DNA of 34,037 bases, taken from Saprospiraceae bacterium. Lineage in GTDB: Bacteria; Bacteroidota; Bacteroidia; Chitinophagales; Saprospiraceae. The translations under genes and the position numbers were made by a program. Positions 24,446 through 32,520 of this stretch are shown here, in pieces; within the stretch, counting starts at the first letter, position 1, and the number at the start of each line of letters is the position of its first letter. The DNA lies in NCBI GenBank assembly GCA_022842725.1, contig JALHOZ010000040.1:1-34037 (forward strand). The letters run 5' to 3'. The notes below the pieces were generated by a model. It was not told the origin of the DNA. It did no database searches and saw only the letters and a program-made list of their open reading frames with translations.

Positions 24446-24828
24446 TTAATCAAAATCCAACTATTTTTATCGTTGACGATGAACCATTATTATCTGAAAT
24501 GTTGACCGATTTTTTAATGGAAAAACATCCGGGATTCACCATCAGGTCTTTTCCAACCGGGGAAGCATGCTTAGAAAGTTTAGATGATGAACCAGATGCA
24601 GTTGTTTTGGATTATTACCTAAACTCCAAAGAAAAAGATGCAGCTAACGGCATCGATATTCTCAAAGAAATAAAAAACAGAGATAAAAATTTACCGGTCA
24701 TTATGTTGTCCAGTCAAAAGAGTTACGGCACAGCTGGAAAAACCATCATGTTTGGTGCTGTACATTATGTCGTTAAAGGTCAGGAGGCTTTCGAAGAAAT
24801 TTTTCAACTTATTGAAACCAATATATAG
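24442..24828 (+). CDS. Single-domain response regulator (receiver only)
   Basis: 128 residues, a complete CheY-like receiver with no output domain: acidic pocket VDDEP (12-14), phospho-acceptor Asp57 in VVLDYYLNS, conserved S in IMLSSQ and Lys in YVVKGQ. Its ATG overlaps the stop of the hybrid kinase by four bases (ATGA), and the HPt gene starts at the next base after its stop, so the three are surely one operon. It may be an intermediate phospho-carrier or phosphate sink, or act by protein-protein contact. Confidence 0.9.
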   Translation: MINQNPTIFIVDDEPLLSEMLTDFLMEKHPGFTIRSFPTGEACLESLDDEPDAVVLDYYLNSKEKDAANGIDILKEIKNRDKNLPVIMLSSQKSYGTAGKTIMFGAVHYVVKGQEAFEEIFQLIETNI

Positions 24829-25164
24829 ATGGTAGATTTAACTTTTTTGAAACAGTTTACAAAAGAAGATCCTAAAAAAATGAAGCGTTATATTACGCTT
24901 TATCTGGAAGTCGCTCCAAAAACTTTTGATGAGATGTTAATCAACTTAAAAAACAGTGATTGGGGACAACTTCGTATCAACGCGCATTCCCTGAAACCAC
25001 AGGCGGACTTTATGGGAATCAAAAGTTTAAAAGATGAGCTCATTAAAATTGAGGAAGCTGTTCTAATGAATCAATTTGATGATATGGAAACATTGTATTG
25101 CAAAGCACTTGATTTATCTGTAGAGTCGGAACGATTGCTGAAGGATGAATTAGAGCAACTTTAA
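24829..25164 (+). CDS. Histidine phosphotransfer (HPt) protein
   Basis: 111 residues, all helical, with the HPt signature NAHSLKPQADFMG; the phosphorylated residue is His53. A free-standing HPt that should shuttle phosphate between the kinase's receiver, the lone receiver and possibly an external regulator. The start codon abuts the preceding TAG (TAGATG). It is the last gene of the relay operon; no clear terminator hairpin with T-run was found after it. Confidence 0.88.
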   Translation: MVDLTFLKQFTKEDPKKMKRYITLYLEVAPKTFDEMLINLKNSDWGQLRINAHSLKPQADFMGIKSLKDELIKIEEAVLMNQFDDMETLYCKALDLSVESERLLKDELEQL

Positions 25165-25746
25165 TGTCGTTTTACGATATCCTTGCCTGATTTTTTATAA
25201 ATTTTTGCATAAAAGCTGAAATTGCAGTATCCGAATGTTTGAAATTTCGGAAGAATCTGATAATTACTTTTAAGAATGGATAATAATTTATTTTGTCTGC
25301 CAAGGTATAGTTGGTAAATAATTTTATATCGGCTGATTATATTTTGCAACCAATAAAATTTAAAAATTATGGCGGTATAAAGTAATGTAAACCAATATTT
25401 TTTAAAAGATTTTTTCTAATGAAGGACAAACAAAAAGTACATTTGGAGTCAAAGTCTAAAGAAACATCCTCTTATCATACCTTATTGTACCAATAAAATC
25501 TCAGGAATAACTCAATCAATACAATTATGAACCTATTTTCTAAAAAGATCCTATCTGAGCCGATACTTTATATTTTATAAGCTGAGGAGCTTACACGTAA
25601 CTTTTTATTACACCTAATATATAATACAAAAGGAGTAGTCAGGGAGCAGGAAGGTATATTACTTTTGCATAATCAGGATTTCAACAATGATACCTAACGA
25701 TGTTAACACAAGTAATAAACTTGCCTTGCATTGGAGGAACCGATTG
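25165..25746. other. Gene-free interval with one dispersed repeat
   Basis: 582 bp of AT-rich sequence between the HPt gene and a convergent gene. No convincing ORF; the only 60-codon frame (25161-25349, minus) has no homology cue and overlaps the HPt stop. The right part holds a ~160-bp repeat (25531-25692) related to 28003-28152. Confidence 0.6.
25531..25692 (+). repeat. Dispersed ~150-bp repeat R2, copy 1
   Basis: Matches 28003-28152 in order and orientation despite divergence: TCTAAAAAGAT / CCAAAAAAGAT, CTGAGCCGATACTTTATA / CTGAGTCGACACCTTATA, CTGAGGAGCTTACA / CTGAGAAGTTTATACA, and AGGAGTAGTCAGGGAGC / AGGAGTGGTCAGGGAGC. Both copies lie 3' of a minus-strand gene. Confidence 0.7.
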
Positions 25747-27033
25747 TTATGATTTCAGATAGGTGGTCTTAAGCTTTAATTTATCAAGTTTTAAATAGGT
25801 ACCTAACGATAGAAATGGCATTTTACTAATTGACATGGTTTGGTAAAACCCTCTTAACTCCATATGTTTATTGGTAACAGAAATCCGTCCATTAAATACT
25901 GATAAAAAGTTATACCGGAACCCCAAATTATAAATAGGAAATATTTTTCCGTTCAGGTTATCAAAATCATATATATAGTTAATATCAAAATCACAAAATC
26001 CTGACAATTTTTTATAAATTTCTTTGTTCCAACTTAAGGTTAATTCAAGCGTCAATACGTCATTATTTGACTCATGCGTATACAAAGCCCATTGAGAAAA
26101 GTCCCGGTAAAAATTTTTTAACGGGTATAATTGAGGACCAACATATCCTCCAGTAGCCGAAAAATACCGGGGACCATCACCATTATAGCCTAAATTAAAA
26201 TTTCCGGAATAATATCTAAGCACAGATATAATTTTAAATTTCTTTTGACCATAGTTGATACGAACGCCACTTGCATATGAAGGGGCTGATTTTTCATTAA
26301 GGCGCATTTCAAATTGTCCTTCTATGGTTGTTTTTTTTGTCAAATGATATTTTGAATAATTGGCAATATTAAAATCGGATTTGGTAGGATGTAATCCAAA
26401 AGGCTGTGTGATTAACTCGTTTATTGTAATTGACGTCTTGTTGCTGAATCTGCGTGTTTTATATTCCGTAGAAAATTTGTAAAGTTGATGTAAATCCAAT
26501 CCTATGTTTCTAGATAAATCTCCGATAGTCATAAATCCAAAGGTAAGTTTCTTCACCCTCAGTTCACCTATCAAACCTTGGTAATCAATATTGTATATTC
26601 TTAAAAAATCACCGATTTCTTCATTCCATAAGTCACCACCTTTAATAAAATATTCTACTGATCCGTTTTTAGTTATAGAATCCCCGACTGTAAGCAGAAT
26701 TTTGGGGAAAATCACTAAGTTTGAAAGAGTATTATTCCCGCCTGAGTTACTTCTTTCTTCCAGATAAAGACCTGTTTCAAGTGAATATCTGTTATCAAAG
26801 ATCAGCAAATGATTGATACCTGTATATATTCCAAGGTGATGTAAAGGATTATCACCTATTTTACCGGTAATACAATTTATACAATCAAAATTCCTGTTTA
26901 AGGCTGCAAGATTATGTTGACCTTCTGTTTCTATCGAAATGAGTGATTCGATCTTTATGGAATCCTGACCAAAACATATTAAAAAGGGGATTATATTTGC
27001 CGTAAGTAAAATGATTAACCTGATATGATTCAT
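25747..27033 (-). CDS. Hypothetical outer-membrane beta-barrel protein
   Basis: 428 residues from the ATG at 27033, which opens a signal peptide (MNHIRLIILLTANIIPFLICFGQ). The longer frame to 27105 is rejected because its start falls inside a promoter -7 box at 27103-27110. The mature protein is rich in amphipathic strands (LGIYTGINHLLIFDNRYSLETGLYLEE, KKFKIISVLRYYSGNFNLGY, LTLELTLSW, YNLGFRYNFLS) and glycine/tyrosine, as in porin-like barrels, and has a CINC pair near residue 55. No family recognised. AT-rich; a lone gene between repeat-filled spacers, which hints at an accessory region. Confidence 0.6.
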   Translation of the reverse strand: MNHIRLIILLTANIIPFLICFGQDSIKIESLISIETEGQHNLAALNRNFDCINCITGKIGDNPLHHLGIYTGINHLLIFDNRYSLETGLYLEERSNSGGNNTLSNLVIFPKILLTVGDSITKNGSVEYFIKGGDLWNEEIGDFLRIYNIDYQGLIGELRVKKLTFGFMTIGDLSRNIGLDLHQLYKFSTEYKTRRFSNKTSITINELITQPFGLHPTKSDFNIANYSKYHLTKKTTIEGQFEMRLNEKSAPSYASGVRINYGQKKFKIISVLRYYSGNFNLGYNGDGPRYFSATGGYVGPQLYPLKNFYRDFSQWALYTHESNNDVLTLELTLSWNKEIYKKLSGFCDFDINYIYDFDNLNGKIFPIYNLGFRYNFLSVFNGRISVTNKHMELRGFYQTMSISKMPFLSLGTYLKLDKLKLKTTYLKS

Positions 27034-27102
27034 TTGAAAAATGAGAATATTTTTAAAATTATGGCATGATCCTGATCGTAGGTCATGACAATTTTCAACA
27101 TA

Positions 27103-27110
27103 CAAATGTA
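27103..27110 (-). promoter_or_regulatory. -7 box of the barrel-protein gene
   Basis: The minus strand reads TACATTTG, an exact TAnnTTTG box, 70 nt before the ATG at 27033. It decides the start codon of that gene. No TTG is present at -33. Confidence 0.5.
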
Positions 27111-27172
27111 ACGGATATTTTTATGTAAATATTCGTTTTTAAGATTTTTACAAGATTCGGACCGGCTACGTT

Positions 27173-27332
27173 GGTAGATTTGGAATACACGGTGCCCACA
27201 TGCAATATGTTAAAAACTATATTCTGCCAAAGTGCGCAATCACCTTTTTTGAGCCTGGCCTTTTTGTTTACTTTTTCGGTCTCGTCTCGTCTTATGGGAC
27301 GAGACGAGAAAAAAAGTAAGAGCCCCGCCGGC
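27173..27332 (+). repeat. Dispersed repeat R1, copy 2
   Basis: GGTAGATTTGGAATACACGG to GCCCCGCCGG, contiguous. Its hairpin has the longest stem of the family: TCTCGTCTCGTC pairs with GACGAGACGAGA inside TTACTTTTTC and a near-complementary AAAAAAAGTAA. Confidence 0.85.
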
Positions 27333-27509
27333 TTAATGTGGTGGAATGCCTTAAAAATATTTCTGTTTTTGACCACTCTCCTCCGTACGACAAACCCGGC
27401 TCAAAAACCAGTGATAGTGTTGACAAATCGGATCCCGGGCACGAGCAGAAGCGTAAAACCGGATTGCTTGCCGGTGTAAACGAAACACAAATCCCAAAGG
27501 CGATTGGTG

Positions 27510-27656
27510 GGATAGATTTGGCATACACGGTGCGCACATGCAGCATGATCAGAACTCTCACAAATGTTAAAGTGCGCAATCACCTTTTTTGAGCCTAGCC
27601 TTTTTGCTTACTTTTTCGGTAATGGAAAAAGTAAGAGTCCCGCCGGCCTTGAGGCG
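27510..27656 (+). repeat. Dispersed repeat R1, copy 3
   Basis: GATAGATTTGGCATACACGG to GAGGCG, contiguous. It lacks the TCTCGTC stem; TTACTTTTTC and GAAAAAGTAA pair around a short GGTAATG loop. Confidence 0.85.
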
Positions 27657-27669
27657 ATGGATTGCCATC

Positions 27670-27773
27670 AAAAGTGCGCAATCACCTTTTTTGAGCCTAG
27701 ACCTTTTGTTTACTTTTCCGGTCTCGTCCTATAAGACGAGAGAAAAAGTAAGAGCCCCGCCGGATCGAGGCGA
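27670..27773 (+). repeat. Dispersed repeat R1, copy 4 (right half only)
   Basis: Starts at AAAGTGCGCAATCACC and runs to GAGGCG, so the left GATAGATTTGG part is missing. The hairpin has the seven-base stem TCTCGTC/GACGAGA as in copy 1. Confidence 0.8.
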
Positions 27774-27822
27774 AGGAAAAACATATAAAAGACCCTCGAT
27801 CCTAATGGTTGGCATTTACATA

Positions 27823-27845
27823 ATGACGAATTACAAATTCGTCAT
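27823..27845. repeat. Perfect 10-bp palindrome with 3-nt loop
   Basis: ATGACGAATT and AATTCGTCAT flank ACA. A relative (TTGACGAATTACAAATTC) lies at the equivalent place in the first repeat locus near 17539-17556, where the right arm has decayed. Confidence 0.65.
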
Positions 27846-27907
27846 GTTTCGGATAACTTTGACCATCGTGCCGGGTAGATATTTTTTGGCCTGGACACTT
27901 AGGCAAT

Positions 27908-28015
27908 CCCTGTTTTTTCAAAGTGAAAACGGTCTTATCAAAAAACCCAAAAAGTTTTTGTTTTTTATCAATAGTTCTATCCAAAACCTTATAAACTTTT
28001 TTCCAAAAAAGATGG
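27908..28015. repeat. Short relative of the 42-bp minisatellite
   Basis: TTTCAAAGTGAAAACGGTCT followed by TATCAAAAAACCCAAAAAGT, then two weaker units, matches the last units of the array at 17611-18420 (near 18331-18400), in the same orientation. Confidence 0.7.
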
Positions 28016-28152
28016 GGTCCGTTCTGAGTCGACACCTTATATATAGTGAACTGAGAAGTTTATACATTACTTTCAAAACCCTATAAATAAAATAAAGGAG
28101 TGGTCAGGGAGCCTGAGGTTGGATTGTTTTTATGTTATCATGATTTCATCGA
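28003..28152 (+). repeat. Dispersed ~150-bp repeat R2, copy 2
   Basis: Counterpart of 25531-25692, directly following the short minisatellite. The clearest shared words are CTGAGTCGACACCTTATA and AGGAGTGGTCAGGGAGC. Confidence 0.7.
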
Positions 28153-28164
28153 TGAAGCACATTG

Positions 28165-28197
28165 ATACAGGCACAGGTACCAAACCTGCGCCTGTAT
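28165..28197. repeat. Imperfect palindrome downstream of the metalloprotease gene
   Basis: ATACAGGC (28165-28172) pairs with GCCTGTAT (28190-28197), with a second inner stem CAGGT/ACCTG. It lies about 75 nt beyond the stop of the minus-strand gene ending at 28272 and has no T-run. A similar GGCACAAGTTGCAAACTT motif occurs at 15247 and 17102 in the direct repeats. Confidence 0.6.
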
Positions 28198-28271
28198 TCA
28201 GTAAATATTTATACTACTTTCACCAGTTACAAATTTGAACAAAAAGTGCAAAAACTGAAAGATTAAAAGTA

Positions 28272-30086
28272 TTAACGACTGATCACAAACACCTTTTTAC
28301 CACTATAACTTCTGTCTTTCAAATGAAGCACATATACGCCTGCAGGTAAGCCTCCTACATCAATTACCTTATTATTTGATGTTCTTAAAACCATTTTTCC
28401 GGTTATGTCCCAAACTTCGGTTTCAAAGTTGTTTCCGGCATATTGTATTTGGATCCGGTCATACGTTGGATTGGGATATATAAAAAACCGATCACGGTCT
28501 GTATCATCCGTAGCTGTGTTTTTTCCTGTAAAAAACTGCCCGGATTTTGACCATGGCCCGAATCCTTCTCCAAAATTATTTAATCCTTTTACCCTCCAAT
28601 AATACTTTTTATTGTTTAATGGAAATTGATCATCATATGTATTATCCGTCAGAACGGTATCAAGAAGTGGCAAACAAAAGTTTGTATTTGTATCTATTTG
28701 TAAGCGGTAAGCCGTTGATTGGTCACTGATCCAATCAAAATTAACTTCCGGCTCAGAAGTAATAAAGTTTTCAACCGGATTAATCAACGTTGGCCTGTCC
28801 GGAAGCTGCTCTGCAAAAGGATTTTGATACGCATAAGGAATTAAAGGAGGAAATATCCTTTCATCATTATTAAAAAATTCCAAACCTCTCATAACAATAT
28901 ATTTGCTCACACCGGCACGAAATGAAAATCTCCAGATACTGTCGGTTGCCGCATTAAAAGAAACATACTGGTCAACATTTGTCAGATCCGTCAAAGAAAC
29001 CAAATGGAACGCACCATTGCTATAGGTTTCAATTTTTACACTGTCTGCTTCATGTGATAGTCCGCTATGCTGAGAATGAACGCCCAGTTGATCGAGGGTT
29101 ACACTAAAGGGAAAACGGACTTCTGCTTCTGCCCAGGTTACCGTGCCCGAATGCCACATATTATTTGCGTCATAGGTGGTACCCAAACCGGCAATACTTG
29201 GTTTTATTTCATGCTGAACCATGTTTTCTACACGGGAACCAAATGTTTCTCCGGAAGTAGTTTTCACTTTTAATCTGTAATCCGTATGATTGGGGATATC
29301 CAGAATTCCGAGGTAAACTATTCTGGGAAATATCGTATAATTTGAAGGAACATCCACTATCGGATCAAAGTACATATCCGGAAATACGAATTTATTTAAA
29401 GATAAATCTCTCAGATTTTCAGGAATTAATATACCTGGTGTGGAGCTTGGATTAAAATAATTGGTATGATGGCTTAGGTTGTACGACATGATGGAACTAT
29501 TGATATTCATATCATACCCATACGTATTGACATGAGGCAGCCCGAAACTATGACCTAATTCATGTTGTAATGTAGATTGAAAATTGGGGGTGTTGTCCAG
29601 TTCATAAGAGGACAAAATAATTACCCCGCCTCCTGTGTTAAAACCTGCATTTATAGGACGACCTCCTCCCACCGGAAAAAGCGTATTGGGACTCATATAA
29701 ACAACCAGAAATATATACGGACAATCAAATCTTGTATAACCATAATGAGTCAACAGTTCATTTACATATTGTGACGCCCCTCCATCGGCTTGTGACTTAT
29801 AAAAAGCATCATTATTGATAGCATGGTAAACATGAGGAATGGTATCCGCTAATTCAAAAGTCGACCGAAATTTCATCATTTCATGATATCTCTCCTGTGA
29901 CCACAAAATATGTTGTTTCAACTTATCCTTTTGCAATTGAACAGGACCATTTACATTTTTGGGAACAAAAAAAACGGGAAGGACTTCAACTTTTGACGGA
30001 GTCAAACAAGCTTGTGAAAATATTTGGTTATGTAATAAAAAAACCATTCCCAACGCTAAAAATAACACTTCAACTAATTTTTTCAT
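28272..30086 (-). CDS. Secreted metzincin-type zinc metalloprotease with T9SS sorting domain
   Basis: 604 residues. Signal peptide (to ~25, ending IFSQ); a catalytic domain (~30-240) with the metzincin zinc motif HELGHSFGLPH (His175, Glu176, His179, His185) and a Met-turn candidate SIMSYN (Met200). Then a beta-rich region (~250-400), a fibronectin-III-like domain (~415-505: RPTLINPVENFITSEPEVNF, YYWRVKGLNNFGEG), and a C-terminal T9SS type A sorting domain (~525-604: FFIYPNPTYDRIQIQYAG, LPAGVYVLHLKDRSYSGKKV). It should be a surface-bound or secreted endopeptidase. The exact metzincin subfamily is uncertain; no inhibitor or partner gene is nearby. Upstream and downstream spacers are long, so it is probably monocistronic. 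Confidence 0.87.
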   Translation of the reverse strand: MKKLVEVLFLALGMVFLLHNQIFSQACLTPSKVEVLPVFFVPKNVNGPVQLQKDKLKQHILWSQERYHEMMKFRSTFELADTIPHVYHAINNDAFYKSQADGGASQYVNELLTHYGYTRFDCPYIFLVVYMSPNTLFPVGGGRPINAGFNTGGGVIILSSYELDNTPNFQSTLQHELGHSFGLPHVNTYGYDMNINSSIMSYNLSHHTNYFNPSSTPGILIPENLRDLSLNKFVFPDMYFDPIVDVPSNYTIFPRIVYLGILDIPNHTDYRLKVKTTSGETFGSRVENMVQHEIKPSIAGLGTTYDANNMWHSGTVTWAEAEVRFPFSVTLDQLGVHSQHSGLSHEADSVKIETYSNGAFHLVSLTDLTNVDQYVSFNAATDSIWRFSFRAGVSKYIVMRGLEFFNNDERIFPPLIPYAYQNPFAEQLPDRPTLINPVENFITSEPEVNFDWISDQSTAYRLQIDTNTNFCLPLLDTVLTDNTYDDQFPLNNKKYYWRVKGLNNFGEGFGPWSKSGQFFTGKNTATDDTDRDRFFIYPNPTYDRIQIQYAGNNFETEVWDITGKMVLRTSNNKVIDVGGLPAGVYVLHLKDRSYSGKKVFVISR

Positions 30087-30175
30087 TTTAATTTATTTTT
30101 AAAATTAAGTCTCAACATCTGGCTGTCTTGCCCACTAAAAAACTTAAAAATACGTCTCATCTAATCATCAACTTT

Positions 30176-30245
30176 GAAAGCCTTTCTTTTGCAATAACAC
30201 TTGCATTCCAATTTGCAGAACAAAAAACCTGCAAAAGAAACTTTC
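30176..30245. repeat. Imperfect inverted repeat, ~16-bp arms
   Basis: GAAAGCCTTTCTTTTGCA (30176-30193) is the reverse complement of TGCAAAAGAAACTTTC (30230-30245) except for a two-base CC bulge; 36 nt separate the arms. A further small palindrome GAAAGCTTTC follows at 30254-30263. Confidence 0.7.
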
Positions 30246-30575
30246 TAAAAAAAGAAAGCTTTCAAAAAATGTTAACTTATTTAATCATTATTCATGTTTT
30301 TCTAATAGATTACAAAAATAAGTGATACTAAAATCATTGTAAATGACTAATGTCACAGTATGAAATGATTACCACAATAAATGTACGATCTTCATATGAT
30401 TGACTGTACGCTGCTTCTTTGCGTTTCGATATTTTTGTTAATTCAGGTAAAATATAAATGTCTAAGCGGCATTAAAGAGCCCATATATATCCGACGATTT
30501 GATGATTCTAACCTCTCGGAATGTGGGTGTACCAGACACTCAACAACGAACAAACCCAAAGTTATACGGCAAACC

Positions 30576-30660
30576 GCCTAAACCCCAACGCCTAAAACCT
30601 AATACCCAGCCCTTAATCCCTAAAGCCTAATACCAAACACCTAAAGCCTAACACCTAAAC
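30576..30660. repeat. Degenerate CCTAA(A/T)-type short tandem repeat
   Basis: About ten units such as GCCTAAA, ACCTAAT, CCCTAAAG, GCCTAAT and ACCTAAA follow each other, giving a nearly G-free plus strand for ~85 nt. Non-coding, 71 nt before the M28 peptidase ATG. Confidence 0.7.
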
Positions 30661-30731
30661 AATTCGTAAAATCCTGCCGTTTATCATCGTGTTTCGACAG
30701 ATTTACCTATTTTCGCACAAAAATAAATATT

Positions 30732-31973
30732 ATGCGTATTCATCATATTATTTACCTGCTTTTTGTACTCGGTTTCACCGCATGTAAGCCTACCTCTAAA
30801 GTAGCGATCAAATACCCGTTACAGAACATTTCCCTGGATTTGATTACCCTGGCTTCAGATAAAATGGAAGGTAGGGAAACAGGCGAACCGGGAGAAATTC
30901 TTGCTTCAGAATACATCATTGAAAGATTTACAGAAATAGGGCTCACTCCCAAAGGTGACAACAAAACCTTTATTCAGACTTTCAGCAAAAAACTAAAAAA
31001 CAATCCTCATGCTTCGGCTTCCCAAGGTGATAAAGAAATCACAGGCCGCAACATCGTCGGATTTATCGACAACGGTCAGCCGAATACCATTGTCATCGGT
31101 GCTCATTATGATCACCTCGGCTATGGCGAAAGCGGTTCCCTCCACGCCGGAGAAAAAGAAATTCACAACGGAGCAGACGACAACGCCAGTGGGGTGTCCG
31201 GATTATTTTACCTGGCAGAATCGCTCAAAAAGTCAAAATTTAAAAACAACAACTACCTTTTTATCGCTTTTTCAGGGGAAGAAAAAGGTCTGTTGGGTTC
31301 CAACTTTTTTGTCAATAATCCTACCGTTACCAAAACTTCCATCAACTACATGGTCAATATGGACATGATCGGAAGATTAAGCGCCGATAAAAAATTATTG
31401 GTTGGCGGTGTGGGAACGTCTCCGGTTTTTGACAAATTACTGGATCAGGTGAAAACACCAGCACTTTCTGTCAAAAAAGAACTCAGCGGGAGTGGAAGTT
31501 CAGACCATATGTCTTTCTACAATGCAGATATTCCGGTCATCAGCTTTTTTACCGGACAACATAATGACTACCACAAACCAAGCGATGACGCCAACCTCAT
31601 CAATTTCAGCGGTATGCAGCAAGTCCTGGAATTTATTTACCAAACCATCGGGTTGCTCGACAAAGAAGGAAAACTGACCTTTACCAAAACGGTCGACAAC
31701 AGCGCTTCAACCAGAACTTTTTCAGTGACCCTGGGCGTGATGCCGGACTATCTTTTTGATGGCAAAGGAATGAGAATCGACGGTGTCCGTGACGGTAAAC
31801 CCGCTGCGATGATCGGTCTACAAAAAGGAGATGTCATCGTCCGGATGGGAGAGTACGACATCGAAGACATGCAGGATTATATGCAGGCTTTAGGTAAGTT
31901 TGAAAAAGGTCAGACTATCATCCTTACCTTTATGAGAAATAATGAAAAACTCGAACAAAAAGTAACATTTTAA
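30732..31973 (+). CDS. M28 family zinc aminopeptidase-like lipoprotein with PDZ domain
   Basis: 413 residues. Lipoprotein signal with lipobox FTAC (Cys18), so membrane-anchored on the periplasmic or outer side. The M28 peptidase core (~30-310) shows the expected co-catalytic zinc residues: His125/Asp127 (GAHYDHLG), Asp149 (NGADDNASG), Glu183/Glu184 (SGEEKGLLG), Asp211 (NMDMIGR) and His281 (NDYHKPSDD). A PDZ domain follows (~325-413: MRIDGVRDGKPAAMIGLQKG, DVIVRMGEYDI). It probably removes N-terminal residues from peptides; the PDZ domain may recruit substrate. Complete, no missing ligand. The next gene starts two bases after its stop, so the pair is co-transcribed. Confidence 0.92.
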   Translation: MRIHHIIYLLFVLGFTACKPTSKVAIKYPLQNISLDLITLASDKMEGRETGEPGEILASEYIIERFTEIGLTPKGDNKTFIQTFSKKLKNNPHASASQGDKEITGRNIVGFIDNGQPNTIVIGAHYDHLGYGESGSLHAGEKEIHNGADDNASGVSGLFYLAESLKKSKFKNNNYLFIAFSGEEKGLLGSNFFVNNPTVTKTSINYMVNMDMIGRLSADKKLLVGGVGTSPVFDKLLDQVKTPALSVKKELSGSGSSDHMSFYNADIPVISFFTGQHNDYHKPSDDANLINFSGMQQVLEFIYQTIGLLDKEGKLTFTKTVDNSASTRTFSVTLGVMPDYLFDGKGMRIDGVRDGKPAAMIGLQKGDVIVRMGEYDIEDMQDYMQALGKFEKGQTIILTFMRNNEKLEQKVTF

Positions 31974-31975
31974 AC

Positions 31976-32476
31976 ATGGTTAATCAAACTTTGACCGTGT
32001 ATAAAGAAAATCAGCGATTAGACGATTTGTATCTCTATCTTCTTTTTGCTGTATTGTGTGTACTTGATTTGGTCGTGTACAGAATATACCTGATTCAGGA
32101 TTTGTCGATTTTTACCATGAGTGTGGTGTCGTTTCTGTTTTTTGCCATTATATTTTTTATCATTCGGTTGCAGGTGATTTACAGTCAGGAAGGGATCCGC
32201 ATCCGGTTTTTCCCCTTTTATCCGAAAGGAAAATGGATACCTTTTCATGAGATAGAATCGGCCACATGGATTACCGTCAATCCTTTAAAAGACTTCGGAG
32301 GTTACGGATACCGCAACAAACCACAACATGAAGTTTTTGTATTGAGAGGTCGTAAGGCTTTACAAATCAAATTAAAAAATTCGAAAAAAGCCGTCATCAT
32401 TGGTGTCTTGTTTCCTGAAAAAGCCGGTGAAATATTCCAATTGGCGGGTTACCCGACCAAAAACAATTTGTCCTGA
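31976..32476 (+). CDS. Small membrane protein with PH-like C-terminal domain, hypothetical
   Basis: 166 residues. Two adjacent transmembrane segments (YLYLLFAVLCVLDLVVYRIYL and the stretch TMSVVSFLFFAIIFFIIRL) with a short turn, then a ~100-residue soluble beta-rich domain (IYSQEGIRIRFFPFYPKGKW, IPFHEIESATWITVNPL, HEVFVLRGRKALQIKLKNSK, AVIIGVLFPEKAGEIFQLAG). The layout, including the IPFHEIESA motif, resembles bacterial PH-domain membrane proteins of unknown function. Separated by two bases from the M28 peptidase, with the sigma factor starting 44 nt downstream. Confidence 0.6.
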   Translation: MVNQTLTVYKENQRLDDLYLYLLFAVLCVLDLVVYRIYLIQDLSIFTMSVVSFLFFAIIFFIIRLQVIYSQEGIRIRFFPFYPKGKWIPFHEIESATWITVNPLKDFGGYGYRNKPQHEVFVLRGRKALQIKLKNSKKAVIIGVLFPEKAGEIFQLAGYPTKNNLS

Positions 32477-32520
32477 AAAATCTTTAACTTTTTTGTAACT
32501 AATTTTTTTGTCCATCGTCT

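Larger units (their letters stand above)
30087..30731. other. Gene-free divergent intergenic interval
   Basis: 645 bp between divergent genes. It contains a long imperfect inverted repeat (30176-30245) and a CCTAA-rich degenerate repeat (30576-30660). No convincing ORF: the 65-67-codon frames here have repeat-like or random composition. It should also hold the promoters of both flanking genes, but no clean TTG/TAnnTTTG pair was found. Confidence 0.6.

Noticed and set aside
25161-25349. 62-codon minus-strand ORF after the HPt gene
   Set aside because: Overlaps the HPt stop, has no recognisable feature, and its composition is that of AT-rich spacer.
25660-25667. TACTTTTG -7 box on the plus strand
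   Set aside because: No -33 element, no gene downstream on that strand, and not conserved in the second R2 copy.
27589-28086. 165-codon ORF (plus strand)
   Set aside because: Composed of R1 copies 3 and 4, the 27823 palindrome and minisatellite units; no signal, domain or host-like codon pattern.
30381-30581. 66-codon plus-strand ORF before the M28 gene
   Set aside because: Low-complexity spacer composition, no conserved motif, and it ends in the CCTAA repeat tract.
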